Source of the DNA: Clostridium disporicum
GTDB lineage: Bacteria; Bacillota; Clostridia; Clostridiales; Clostridiaceae
Direction: 5' to 3'
Assembly (NCBI RefSeq): GCF_001405015.1
Contig: NZ_CYZX01000017.1
Location: 1 to 64,000, forward strand
DNA: 64,000 nucleotides
In this document: positions 7,355 through 15,826 of the stretch, piece by piece
How positions within the stretch are numbered: the stretch's first letter is position 1
Layout: each line of letters begins with the position of its first letter
Made by a program: the position numbers and the translations under genes
The notes under the pieces: generated by a model
Databases searched by the model: none
Seen by the model: only the letters and a program-made list of their open reading frames with translations
What the model was told of the DNA's origin: nothing

Positions 7355-8191
7355 ATGTCAATTATAGAAAGATTAAAATCTCAAGATGATTTAACTCCTG
7401 TTGAGTGTGAGCTAGTTAGATATATATTAGAAAATCAAGATAAAATAATAAATCTTAATATATCAGATTTAGCAGCAATAACTTTTACTTCTAATGCAAC
7501 GATAGTACGACTTTGTCGTAAAATTGGATTAAGTGGATACAGACAATTTAAAGTTCAGTTTATTAAAGAAGTGGAAAAAAGGCGAAAAGAAAAGAGCGAT
7601 GTTGATATAAATCATCCTTTTGGTGAAAAAGAAAGTGAAGAGGAGATAATTAAGAGAATAGCTGATTTATCTAAAGAGGCTATTGATACATGTTATGAAT
7701 CAATAGATTCTTTAGCAATTTCAAAAGTAGCTAAATATATAATAAATGCTAATAGCACATATATATATGCAAATGGTGATTCTCTTATAAGTTCAATAGG
7801 TTTTGCAAATAGATTGAGTAAATTAAAAATAAATACTGTTATAGCAAATCAATATGGTGAGATTTCTACTAATACTTATAATGTTACAAGAGATGATGTA
7901 GCTTTGTTTGTATCATATTCAGGGAAAAATCTAATTCAAGATAGATATATGAGGGTTTTAAAGAGAAGTGGATGTAAAATATTAATTATAACTGCCGATA
8001 AGAATATATCTGGATATGATGGAACTATAATATTTCCTAATAGAGAAGCAGTTGAAGGAAAAATAGCTACATATTATTCTCAAATAGCAATTAATTATAT
8101 TTTAAATTGTATTTATGCTATTATTTTTGCCAGCGATTTTAGAAAAAATTATAATAAAAAATATAAAATAGAAAAGTTAGAACAAAAATAA
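7355..8191 (+). CDS. RpiR-family transcriptional regulator (HTH + SIS)
   Basis: The 278-residue protein has an N-terminal HTH_6 domain (residues ~1-77; LTPVECELVRYILEN, SNATIVRLCRKIGLSGYRQF) and a C-terminal SIS sugar-phosphate-binding domain (~125-250; SYSGKN, ITADKN). AGGAGG lies 10 bases ahead of the ATG at 7355; an ATG six bases earlier runs into TAA. Such regulators sense phosphosugars. The neighbouring UPF0303 and dehydrogenase genes are probable targets, although a terminator separates them from this gene. Confidence 0.9.
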   Translation: MSIIERLKSQDDLTPVECELVRYILENQDKIINLNISDLAAITFTSNATIVRLCRKIGLSGYRQFKVQFIKEVEKRRKEKSDVDINHPFGEKESEEEIIKRIADLSKEAIDTCYESIDSLAISKVAKYIINANSTYIYANGDSLISSIGFANRLSKLKINTVIANQYGEISTNTYNVTRDDVALFVSYSGKNLIQDRYMRVLKRSGCKILIITADKNISGYDGTIIFPNREAVEGKIATYYSQIAINYILNCIYAIIFASDFRKNYNKKYKIEKLEQK

Positions 8192-8238
8192 AGTTCAGGT
8201 TTGTATTCTCTTAGAGTGCAAATTCTGAACTTTTTTTT
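8191..8238 (+). terminator. terminator after the RpiR gene
   Basis: AAGTTCAGGTTT pairs with AAATTCTGAACTT and is followed by a run of eight T. It overlaps the last base of the stop. Confidence 0.8.
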
Positions 8239-8308
8239 CAGAATTCTAGGATTTATAGATATAGATATTTTAGTATGATAACATGAAGTTGAAAGGGGAG
8301 AAGTATAC

Positions 8309-8770
8309 ATGGATTATAAAGAATTACTTAAAGAGGATAGTGAGATTATATTAGATTCTTTTATGAATAAGGATGCATTTATTTTAGGAAAATACATAAG
8401 TGAAATTGCAATATCTAAAAATTATGATGTTGCAATTAGAATAATTAAAAATAATAATATAGTTTTTGAGTATTTAAATGATAATGCATCGTTTAATAAT
8501 TTTTATTGGATAGAAAAGAAAATTAATGTTGTGAAAAGATTTGATAAAAGTTCAGCACTAATTGCGTATAAACTTAAATCTGAAAATTTAACTTTTGATG
8601 AAAAATATGGTGATGCTAGAGAATATGCAGTAACTCCAGGTGCAGTACCTATAAGGGTTAAAAGTGTAGGAACGGTTGGAATAATATCAGTTTCAGGATT
8701 ATCTTCAGAAGAGGATCATGGACTTATTATTAAAGGATTAAAATACTTATTATCAAGAGGAGATGAATAA
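8309..8770 (+). CDS. UPF0303 (DUF336-type) family protein
   Basis: The 153-residue product matches the UPF0303/heme-degrading-like fold: MNKDAFILGKYISEIA, then FYWIEKKINVVKRFDKSSAL, a DEKYGDAREYAVTPGAVPI block and a VGTVGIISVSGLSSEEDHGL end. The family is widespread, structurally related to HbpS/GlcG proteins, and often sits in carbohydrate operons; its biochemical role is unsettled. GGGGAG lies 10 bases upstream. The stop overlaps the region of the next ribosome binding site, so it forms an operon with the two dehydrogenases that follow. Confidence 0.8.
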   Translation: MDYKELLKEDSEIILDSFMNKDAFILGKYISEIAISKNYDVAIRIIKNNNIVFEYLNDNASFNNFYWIEKKINVVKRFDKSSALIAYKLKSENLTFDEKYGDAREYAVTPGAVPIRVKSVGTVGIISVSGLSSEEDHGLIIKGLKYLLSRGDE

Positions 8771-8771
8771 T

Positions 8772-9746
8772 ATGAAATTAGGCATTGTAGGTGCAGGAAC
8801 TATAGTACCAGATTTCTTAAATGCAGCAAAAGAAATTCAAGATATAGAAGTAGTTAGTATATCAGGACAAGAATCAGATTTAAAAATAATGAAAAAGTTA
8901 GCAGAAGAAAATACTATAAATAATATTTACACAAACTATAGTGATATGCTTAAAGATGATATTGAAATAGTATATGTAGCTGTACCAAATAGCCTTCACT
9001 ACAAATTTGCAATGGAAGCATTAGAAGCGGGAAAAAATGTAATACTTGAAAAGCCATTTGTATCTTCATATAAAGAAGCTAAAGAATTAATAGGTTTTGC
9101 AAATGAGAAGAAACTATTTATTTTTGAGGCGATTTCAAATCAGTATTTACCAAATTATCTTAATATAAAAGATACATTAAAGGTTCTTGGTGATATAAAA
9201 ATAGTGCAATTAAATTATTCTCAATATTCAAGAAGGTATGATTTGTTCAAAGAAGGTAAAGTATTACCAGTATTTGATCCTAAGAAATCTGGAGGAGCTT
9301 TAATGGATCTTAATGTATATAATATTCATTTCATTTTAGGTCTTTTTGGAAAGCCAGATAAAATACAGTATATTGCAAATGTTGAAAGAAATATTGATAC
9401 ATCAGGAATACTTACATTAGAATATCCAACATTTAAATGTGTATCAATAGGTGCCAAGGATTGTAAAGCGCCTGTCACTATAAATATTCAAGGGGATAAA
9501 GGATTTATTCATAGTGATGAGCCAGCTAATGTATTTAATAATTTTATTAAAGGCAGTAATTTAGGTGAAATTAAACATTATAATCTTAATAGCAATAAAA
9601 ATAGATTATTTTATGAAATTAAAGAGTTTGCAAGAGTTATTAAAGAAAAAGATTATGAAGTAGTTGCGGAATATAATAATCATACATTAAATGTTATTGA
9701 AATATTAGACGAAGCTAGAAAGCAAGTTGGAATAGAGATAATTTAG
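8772..9746 (+). CDS. Gfo/Idh/MocA-family oxidoreductase 1
   Basis: The 324-residue protein begins with a Rossmann dinucleotide fold (KLGIVGAGTIVP), contains the family's EKP motif (LEKPFV, residues ~95-100) and a C-terminal alpha/beta domain with the metal-free active-site stretch MDLNVYNIHF. It should be an NAD(P)-dependent sugar or polyol dehydrogenase; the substrate is not evident. ATG 8772 is chosen over ATG 8763 because AGAGGAG abuts the earlier codon. It is followed nine bases later by a second family member. Confidence 0.85.
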   Translation: MKLGIVGAGTIVPDFLNAAKEIQDIEVVSISGQESDLKIMKKLAEENTINNIYTNYSDMLKDDIEIVYVAVPNSLHYKFAMEALEAGKNVILEKPFVSSYKEAKELIGFANEKKLFIFEAISNQYLPNYLNIKDTLKVLGDIKIVQLNYSQYSRRYDLFKEGKVLPVFDPKKSGGALMDLNVYNIHFILGLFGKPDKIQYIANVERNIDTSGILTLEYPTFKCVSIGAKDCKAPVTINIQGDKGFIHSDEPANVFNNFIKGSNLGEIKHYNLNSNKNRLFYEIKEFARVIKEKDYEVVAEYNNHTLNVIEILDEARKQVGIEII

Positions 9747-9755
9747 GAGGTAATT

Positions 9756-10772
9756 ATGTTAACAATAGGTTATATAGGTAATGGAAAAAGTACAAATAGA
9801 TATCATCTCCCATTTGTATTACAAAGGGATAGTATCAAGGTGAAAACAATTTATCAAAGAAATCCTAAAAATGAATCATGGGATAGAATTGAAGGGGTAA
9901 AGTATACTTCTAATTTGAATGAAGTATTAAATGATGAAGAAATTCAATTAATAGTTGTATGTACTAGACATGATAGTCATTATGAATATGCAAAATTAGC
10001 TTTAGAACATAATAAACATTGTTTGGTTGAAAAACCTTTTATGGAAACATCAGAAGAAGCTAAAGAAATATTTAAACTAGCAAAGGAAAAAGGATTAATA
10101 GTACAAGCTTATCAAAATAGAAGATTTGACAGTGATTTTTTGACAGTACAAAAAGTTATTGAGAGTGGTAAGCTGGGAGATTTATTAGAAGTAGAAATGC
10201 ATTATGACTACTATAGACCATATATACCAGAATCAGTTGATAACTTCATACCATCATCTTCATATTTATATGGACATGGGTGTCATACTTTAGATCAAGT
10301 TATAAGCTATTTTGGTAAACCTGATAATATTCATTATGATGTACGTCAGTTATTAGGTAAAGGTAGAATGAATGATTATTTTGACTTGGATTTATATTAT
10401 GAAACATTAAAGGTATCGGTAAAATCAAGTTATTTTAGAGTGAAAGAAAGACCAAGTTTTGTTGTGTATGGCAAAAAAGGATGCTTTGTAAAACAGACTA
10501 AGGATAGACAAGAAGAACATTTAAAATTATTCTATATGCCTCATAATGAGGACTTTGGTATTGATTTACCAGAGCATTATGGTACTTTAACTTATTATGA
10601 TAATGAAGGAAATTACCATGAAGAAAAGGTAAAATCGGAAAAAGGTGATTATGGGAGAGTCTACGATGATTTATATAATGCAATAATAAACGGTAAAGAA
10701 AAAACAATAACAGATGAACAAACTTTATTACAAATGGAGATGCTAGAGCAAGGTATAAAAGATTTAAAATAG
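9756..10772 (+). CDS. Gfo/Idh/MocA-family oxidoreductase 2 (YdgJ-like)
   Basis: The 338-residue protein has a Rossmann fold (TIGYIGNGKSTNRYHLPFV), the motif LVEKPF at residues ~90-95, a YQNRRFDSDF stretch and GHGCHTLDQVISYFGKPD. These last motifs resemble the YdgJ/scyllo-inositol dehydrogenase branch. AGGAGG precedes the ATG. The pair of dehydrogenases with UPF0303 suggests a pathway that oxidises and re-reduces a sugar derivative; the substrate is unknown. A terminator ends the operon. Confidence 0.85.
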   Translation: MLTIGYIGNGKSTNRYHLPFVLQRDSIKVKTIYQRNPKNESWDRIEGVKYTSNLNEVLNDEEIQLIVVCTRHDSHYEYAKLALEHNKHCLVEKPFMETSEEAKEIFKLAKEKGLIVQAYQNRRFDSDFLTVQKVIESGKLGDLLEVEMHYDYYRPYIPESVDNFIPSSSYLYGHGCHTLDQVISYFGKPDNIHYDVRQLLGKGRMNDYFDLDLYYETLKVSVKSSYFRVKERPSFVVYGKKGCFVKQTKDRQEEHLKLFYMPHNEDFGIDLPEHYGTLTYYDNEGNYHEEKVKSEKGDYGRVYDDLYNAIINGKEKTITDEQTLLQMEMLEQGIKDLK

Positions 10773-10842
10773 GAATATATACTTACGTTTATGTAGCTAC
10801 TTTACTAAAAGTTAATAGGAAAATCTGTAAGTTTATTATAAG

Positions 10843-10879
10843 CGCCGGTGTATTAATATCTAAAGCATCGGTGATTTTT
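10843..10879 (+). terminator. terminator of the dehydrogenase operon
   Basis: CGCCGGTG pairs with CATCGGTG (8 bp including two G-T pairs) around a 15-base loop, followed by ATTTTTTT. Confidence 0.75.
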
Positions 10880-11273
10880 TTATATTTTAATTATTGATTT
10901 ACAGACAGATTTATTAAGTGTTTATCAATAGGCCAGGTTAAAAAATAATCTTATACAAAATATAAATAGAGAGAAAGTTATGAAGAAATAAAAGGGTTTA
11001 ATTTATCAATAATTATAGAATAACAGAAAAGTACATTGAGTATGAAGATGGTTGCTTTAATGTACAATTATTACATACTTACAATATACAATGCTTTTTA
11101 AGCATATATAGGTATTTAACATAAGTATTAGACCATGGAATTTGTTTATGTTATTATATAATTAACAAATAAAATTATGGAAAAGAATCTAAATTTTTTT
11201 CAATAGCAAAAAGTATTTATAGAAGGGTAAAAAGTATTTTAAATAAGATTATAAAACTAAGGAGAGAAAATTT
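10880..11273. other. gene-free AT-rich stretch
   Basis: No frame with a ribosome binding site was found. GTACATT and AATGTAC form inverted arms around a 22-base interval near 11031-11066. AAAAAGTATTTATAGAAG and AAAAAGTATTTTAAATAAG form a short tandem repeat just before the next gene. Confidence 0.3.
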
Positions 11274-12074
11274 ATGAATAAAACAATAAAACAAGCAGTA
11301 GCACCAAAAACAAAAGCTTTTGGTAAAGAAGCGTTTAACAAAAGTGAAGATACAGTTATCCGTTGGCTAGGTAACGCTGGTGTTATGATTAATAGTAGAG
11401 GAACTTGTATAATGATAGATCCTCTTTTAAAAGGATTCGATATGCCATTATTAATTGATATGCCTATAAGTGTTGAGGAGATATCTCATTTAGATGGAAT
11501 ATTAATAACACATTGTGATAATGATCATTTTAGTAGAGTAACCTGTAGAGAATTATCAGAGGTTTGTAATTCATATCATGGACCTCATTATGTTGCAGAG
11601 CTTATGAGAGAAGAAGGACTTAAAGGGATAGGACATAATATAGAAGAAACATTTAAAATTGGAGATATGGATATAACATTAACACCGGCAGATCACGCAT
11701 GGCAAAATGAAAGTAGTAAATATAGCAAAATAAGAAAGTTTAACTTTGAAGATTATTGTGGATTTTGGATTGAAACAAAGGATGGAACTATATGGGCACC
11801 AGGAGATTCACGTCTTTTAGAAGAGCATCTTAATATGAAAAATCCAGATGTTATTATCTTTGATTTTTCTAATAACTCATGGCACATCGGTTTAGAGGAT
11901 GCAATTAAACTTGCAAATGCCTATCCAGATGCAAAGCTTATACTTTCACACTGGGGAAGTGTAGATGCACCTGAAATGGATGCATTTAATGCAGACCCAG
12001 CAGCTTTAATTGGAAAAGTTATTAATGAAGATAGAATTTATATAATGGCACCAGGAGAAGCTTTTAAATTGTAA
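11274..12074 (+). CDS. MBL-fold metal-dependent hydrolase (UlaG-like)
   Basis: The 266-residue protein shows the metallo-beta-lactamase fold: RWLGNAGVMINSRGTCIMID (first strands), THCDNDHF (H-x-D-x-D-H metal motif, residues ~82-88), PADHAW, WAPGDSR and a terminal LILSHWGS. The GNAG-type start and single-domain length resemble UlaG-type lactonases/phosphohydrolases. The true substrate cannot be read from sequence. AGGAGAG precedes the ATG. The next gene, an MFS carrier, starts 85 bases downstream, so the two may be co-transcribed. Confidence 0.8.
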   Translation: MNKTIKQAVAPKTKAFGKEAFNKSEDTVIRWLGNAGVMINSRGTCIMIDPLLKGFDMPLLIDMPISVEEISHLDGILITHCDNDHFSRVTCRELSEVCNSYHGPHYVAELMREEGLKGIGHNIEETFKIGDMDITLTPADHAWQNESSKYSKIRKFNFEDYCGFWIETKDGTIWAPGDSRLLEEHLNMKNPDVIIFDFSNNSWHIGLEDAIKLANAYPDAKLILSHWGSVDAPEMDAFNADPAALIGKVINEDRIYIMAPGEAFKL

Positions 12075-12159
12075 ATTAGACTATGTTTTTAATCTATAGG
12101 TTAATATAAAAGAGCTAATAGAAAAAGTATATAGGGGTATGAGTTTTAGGAGAGGTAAT

Positions 12160-13419
12160 ATGAATAATAAAAATAGAAGTATAAAACATTTAATCGTATT
12201 AATAGTATGCTGTGGATTAGCAGCTAGTTCAATAGGAGTTTGTGTCAATTCAGCTGGAGTTTTTTATACGCCTGTATCTGAAAGTTTAGGTATAATGAGA
12301 GGAACTTTTTCGATGCATGGAACTATATCATTATTAGCAACAGCAGTTATATCATTATTTGTACCAGCAATTATGAAAAAGTATTCTTATAAAGTAATTC
12401 TAATATTTAGTGTATTAGTAGCAGGTGGTTCAACAATTTTAATGGCATTTTCTAAAGGGGTACTAGCCTTCTATATTTTAGGTGCTATTAGAGGAGTTAG
12501 TTCAGGCTTGTTTGCTATAGTTCCTATTACAATGATTATTAATAAGTGGTTTTATAAAAATCATGGTTTAGCTACAAGTATTGTATTAAGCTTTAGTGGA
12601 ATAGCGGGGGCAGTGTGTTCACCTATATTTACTAAGTGTATACAGAGTTTTGGATGGGAAATAGCTTATATAATAATGGGAATAAGTATAATTGTATTAT
12701 GTATTCCAGCAGTAATATATCCATTTTCTATTGATCCTGAAGAGATAGGGTTGTTAGCATATGGATATAATGCAAAGGAAAAGCAAATTATAGATGAAGT
12801 TACGAAAAGTGAGAATAATTTTAATTTCTTTAATGTAAGCTTTGTGTGTTTCTTTGTATTTGCTATATTACACACAGCGATATCAGGTATAACGCAACAT
12901 TTACCAGGGTTTGCAGAAACTCTAAATTATAGTGCAACTATTGGAGCAATGATGTTATCAGCAGGTATGGTTGGAAATATTTTATCAAAGCTTGTAATTG
13001 GATTTATAAGTGATAAACTAGGTCCAGTTAAGGCAACTATTATTATGATAGCTATAAATATTATATCAATTGTTATATTATTGCTTGCACCATCATCAAC
13101 AGTACTATTAATTGGATCATTTTTATTTGGCTCGGTTTATTCAGTTGGCGCAGTTGGTTTTGCTTTATTAACAAAGCATTTCTTTGGGGTGGAGAATTAC
13201 TCAACTGTTTATCCAATTATTTCATTTGCTACAAATTTTGGAGGAGCATTTGCATTGTCTTTAGTAGGATATATTTATGATTTTACTGGGTCTTATGTGT
13301 ATGCATTTATTATTGCTTTAACTATTAATGTCGCTAATTTAATTTTATTATATATAGTAGTAAAAAGTTATTTAGTTGCAAAAAAATTAAAGCTTGAAAA
13401 TGCTGTAGTTAATTTATAG
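12160..13419 (+). CDS. MFS transporter (monocarboxylate/oxalate-formate-like)
   Basis: The protein of ~419 residues has twelve predicted membrane segments and an N-terminal half typical of the OFA/MCT branch of the major facilitator superfamily (VNSAGVFYTPVSESLGIMRG, AIRGVSSGLFAIVPITMIIN, FYKNHGLATSIVLSFSGIAG). Such carriers move small carboxylates or related metabolites across the cytoplasmic membrane. ATG 12160 behind GGAGAGG is preferred to ATG 12139, which lacks a spaced ribosome binding site. It may export or import the substrate of the upstream hydrolase; this is inference. Confidence 0.8.
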   Translation: MNNKNRSIKHLIVLIVCCGLAASSIGVCVNSAGVFYTPVSESLGIMRGTFSMHGTISLLATAVISLFVPAIMKKYSYKVILIFSVLVAGGSTILMAFSKGVLAFYILGAIRGVSSGLFAIVPITMIINKWFYKNHGLATSIVLSFSGIAGAVCSPIFTKCIQSFGWEIAYIIMGISIIVLCIPAVIYPFSIDPEEIGLLAYGYNAKEKQIIDEVTKSENNFNFFNVSFVCFFVFAILHTAISGITQHLPGFAETLNYSATIGAMMLSAGMVGNILSKLVIGFISDKLGPVKATIIMIAINIISIVILLLAPSSTVLLIGSFLFGSVYSVGAVGFALLTKHFFGVENYSTVYPIISFATNFGGAFALSLVGYIYDFTGSYVYAFIIALTINVANLILLYIVVKSYLVAKKLKLENAVVNL

Positions 13420-13459
13420 AAAAAATATTAGATAAAAAATGAAAAATTATAAAAATATA

Positions 13460-13490
13460 TTGCAGGTAAAGTTAACTTTAGGGATATAAT
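13460..13490 (+). promoter_or_regulatory. MerR-type promoter of the acetyltransferase gene
   Basis: TTGCAG and TATAAT are separated by 19 bases, and the spacer holds the dyad TAAAGTTAACTTTA (13467-13480). A 19-bp spacer with a central dyad is the classic MerR-family architecture. The same dyad recurs at 14.13, 14.84 and 29.12 kb. Confidence 0.8.
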
Positions 13491-13535
13491 GACATTGGAA
13501 TTAATGTATTGCTTATGAGGAATTTAGGAGGAAAT

Positions 13536-14114
13536 ATGAGTAAGGACTTATTAAAAAGATTAGAGACTATGGAGTTTATATCACATAAAGATGCAATATT
13601 TACTGAAATTAACGCAATTTTAGAAGAAACATTAAAATTAACAAATGAATTAAACTTAGGGTATAAAGCTCCAGAGGAAGTAAGAGAGATTTTAGCAAAG
13701 ATAACAGATAGTGAAATTGATAATTCTGTACAAGTTTTAACACCTTTTAATACTGACTTTGGAAGAAATATAAAGATTGGTAAGGATGTATTTATTAATA
13801 AATCTTGTATGTTTGTTGATTTAGGTGGTATCACCTTAGAGGATAATGTATTAGTTGGACCAGAGGTAAAAATATTATCAGTTAACCATCCTATAGAACC
13901 ACAAAATAGACGTGGTGTAATTATAAAAAGTGTAAAAATTAAGCGTAATGCTTGGATTGGAGCTGGAGCAATAATTTGTCCAGGGGTAACAGTTGGAGAA
14001 AATTCTGTTATTGGAGCAGGTTCAGTTGTCACTAAAGATGTACCAGATAACTGTGTATATGCAGGAGTACCAGCAAAATTTATTAAAAATATAGAAGTAG
14101 AGTCGGAAATTTAA
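13536..14114 (+). CDS. sugar O-acetyltransferase (maltose/galactoside type)
   Basis: The ~192-residue protein has a short N-terminal helical segment, then the left-handed beta-helix of hexapeptide acyltransferases (GRNIKIGKDVFINKSCMF, LEDNVLVGPEVKIL). The catalytic His lies in SVNHPIEP, and the coil ends in VIGAGSVVTKDVPDNCVYAG. It would acetylate a sugar or related hydroxyl using acetyl-CoA in the cytoplasm. AGGAGG precedes ATG 13536; an ATG at 13509 has no ribosome binding site. It is a single gene behind a MerR-type promoter, so it is probably part of the MerR stress response. Confidence 0.85.
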   Translation: MSKDLLKRLETMEFISHKDAIFTEINAILEETLKLTNELNLGYKAPEEVREILAKITDSEIDNSVQVLTPFNTDFGRNIKIGKDVFINKSCMFVDLGGITLEDNVLVGPEVKILSVNHPIEPQNRRGVIIKSVKIKRNAWIGAGAIICPGVTVGENSVIGAGSVVTKDVPDNCVYAGVPAKFIKNIEVESEI

Positions 14115-14127
14115 ATATCATATAGTC

Positions 14128-14158
14128 TTGACATAAAGTTAACTTTATCCTGTATGAT
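14128..14158 (+). promoter_or_regulatory. MerR-type promoter upstream of merR (autoregulation)
   Basis: TTGACA and TATGAT are 19 bases apart with TAAAGTTAACTTTA at 14134-14147. It reads toward the merR gene at 14288, suggesting autoregulation. A second -10-like TATAAT closer to the gene (about 14257) may give basal expression. Confidence 0.75.
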
Positions 14159-14287
14159 ATATACAAATGAAACGAAATACCTTCTCCTTAACGTCAAATG
14201 TGCAACTTTTAAGTTTTAAATGTAAAATTTACAATTACAAGTTAAGTAGAGAAAGGTATAATTATCACTGAAAAAGGAGTTTTTTAT

Positions 14288-14695
14288 ATGACATATACCA
14301 TAAAAGAAGTGGCAGAAAAAATGGGAGTATCAGTTCCGATATTAAGATATTACGATAAAGAAGGACTTATGCCTTTTATTGAAAAAAAAGAAAATGGAAC
14401 TAGAGTATTTAAAGATGAAGATTTTAAAGGGTTAGAAATAATATCATGTATGAAAAGGTCTGGTATGCCAATAAAAGATATAAAGAGATATATGGATATG
14501 TGTATGGAAGGTGATAGTACTTTACAAGCAAGGTTAGAAGTTTTTCATGAACGAGAAAAAATTGTAAAGCAACAAATAGAAGAGTTAAATAATATTATGG
14601 AACTTATTAAGCATAAAATTTGGTACTACGAAACAGCAATTGAGGCTGGAAGTGAATCAATTCATAAGGATAATAAAGATTTAAGCAGTAAATAA
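14288..14695 (+). CDS. MerR-family transcriptional activator
   Basis: The 135-residue protein has the MerR winged helix at the N-terminus (YTIKEVAEKMGVSVPILRYY, KEGLMPF, TRVFKDEDF) and a long dimerisation helix (residues ~80-120; EREKIVKQQIEELNNIMELI). No Cys or His cluster for metal sensing is visible, so an AdhR-like electrophile or aldehyde response is more likely than metal sensing; this is inference. AAAGGAG precedes the ATG. Its own promoter carries the shared dyad, making it the best candidate regulator of the four TAAAGTTAACTTTA promoters in the window. Confidence 0.88.
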   Translation: MTYTIKEVAEKMGVSVPILRYYDKEGLMPFIEKKENGTRVFKDEDFKGLEIISCMKRSGMPIKDIKRYMDMCMEGDSTLQARLEVFHEREKIVKQQIEELNNIMELIKHKIWYYETAIEAGSESIHKDNKDLSSK

Positions 14696-14767
14696 CTATT
14701 TGATAAATTATATATGAATACAGAAGTATTTAATAAATATTATTGATAGATATTTATTGAAAAAATG

Positions 14768-14796
14768 AAAACACTAGGATAATTCCTGGTGTTTTT
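14768..14796 (+). terminator. terminator after merR
   Basis: AAAACACTAGGA-TAAT-TCCTGGTGTTTT forms a 12-bp stem with one G-T pair and a T-rich end. Confidence 0.8.
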
Positions 14797-14836
14797 CCTT
14801 AGTAAATAATATATAAAAATATTTAAAAAAAATATC

Positions 14837-14867
14837 TTGAGCTAAAGTTAACTTTAAGCCTTATAAT
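14837..14867 (+). promoter_or_regulatory. MerR-type promoter of the DUF3737-patB operon
   Basis: TTGAGC and TATAAT are 19 bases apart with TAAAGTTAACTTTA at 14843-14856. The -10 is a perfect consensus. Confidence 0.8.
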
Positions 14868-14965
14868 AACAAGGTATTTGAGCACAGATATAATTAGTAA
14901 GAGTTTCTTTTGAGATATAGCTAAGATATTAAAAAGAAGTGTTGTAAAAGAGAGGATTGAGAGTT

Positions 14966-15826
14966 ATGAAATTAATTAATGAAGAGCTATTAACAGGTGA
15001 ACGAGCACTTTTTAAAAGTAGAAATTTAGATATAGTAAATTCAAATTTTTTTGATGGAGAATCGCCTTTAAAAGAGAGTAGCGATATTAATATTAAAAGT
15101 TGTGTTTTTGAATGGAAATATCCTTTATGGTATTGCCAAAATATTAATGTTGAAAATACTACATTTTTAGAAACGGCAAGATCAGGGATTTGGTATACAG
15201 ATAATATTAATATTAAAGATAGTACAATTGATGCACCTAAAACATTTAGAAAATCTAGAAATATTACATTAGAAAATGTAACTATGCCTAATGCTTTAGA
15301 GACATTGTGGAATTGTAATAATATTGAGATTAATAAAGTAAGTGCAAAAGGTGATTACTTTGGAATAAATAGTAAAAATATAGACATTAGAGATTTAAAT
15401 TTATCAGGTAATTATGCTTTTGATGGAGGTAAAAATATAAAAGTTTACGACTCTAAAATAATTTCAAAGGATGCATTTTGGAACTGTGAAAATGTTACAG
15501 TTTATAATTCTACAATAATTGGAGAATATTTAGGGTGGAATTCAAAAAACTTAACTTTTATTAATTGCTTTATTAAAAGTGAACAAGGGTTATGCTATGT
15601 TGAAAATCTAGTAATTAAAAATTCGAAATTTATAAAGACGGATCTTGCTTTCGAATATTCAACTATTGATGTTGAAAGTTCAACTTCAATTGAAAGTGTA
15701 AAGAATCCTATAAAGGGTAAAATCAAAGCAAAATCAATTGATGAAGTAATTATGGATGATATTGATATAGATGAATTAAATACAAAGATTTTTATTGAAG
15801 AGGGGTATGGAGTAGATGGAGTATAA
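14966..15826 (+). CDS. DUF3737 right-handed beta-helix protein
   Basis: The 286-residue product is a run of short strand-turn repeats (DIVNSNFFDGESPLKES, WKYPLWYCQNINVENT, GIWYTDNINIKDS, KDAFWNCENV, GEYLGWNSKN), the known pattern of the DUF3737 family, predicted to form a right-handed parallel beta-helix. TGERALFK near the start is conserved in the family. ATG 14966 is chosen; a TTG three codons earlier lacks a ribosome binding site. The end overlaps patB by 11 bases, so the two are co-translated. Function unknown; there is no signal peptide. Confidence 0.85.
   Translation: MKLINEELLTGERALFKSRNLDIVNSNFFDGESPLKESSDINIKSCVFEWKYPLWYCQNINVENTTFLETARSGIWYTDNINIKDSTIDAPKTFRKSRNITLENVTMPNALETLWNCNNIEINKVSAKGDYFGINSKNIDIRDLNLSGNYAFDGGKNIKVYDSKIISKDAFWNCENVTVYNSTIIGEYLGWNSKNLTFINCFIKSEQGLCYVENLVIKNSKFIKTDLAFEYSTIDVESSTSIESVKNPIKGKIKAKSIDEVIMDDIDIDELNTKIFIEEGYGVDGV

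Noticed and set aside
13478..14032. 184-codon open frame antisense to the acetyltransferase gene
   Set aside because: No ribosome binding site, Pro/Ile/Thr-rich shadow of the hexapeptide repeats, opposite a clear gene.
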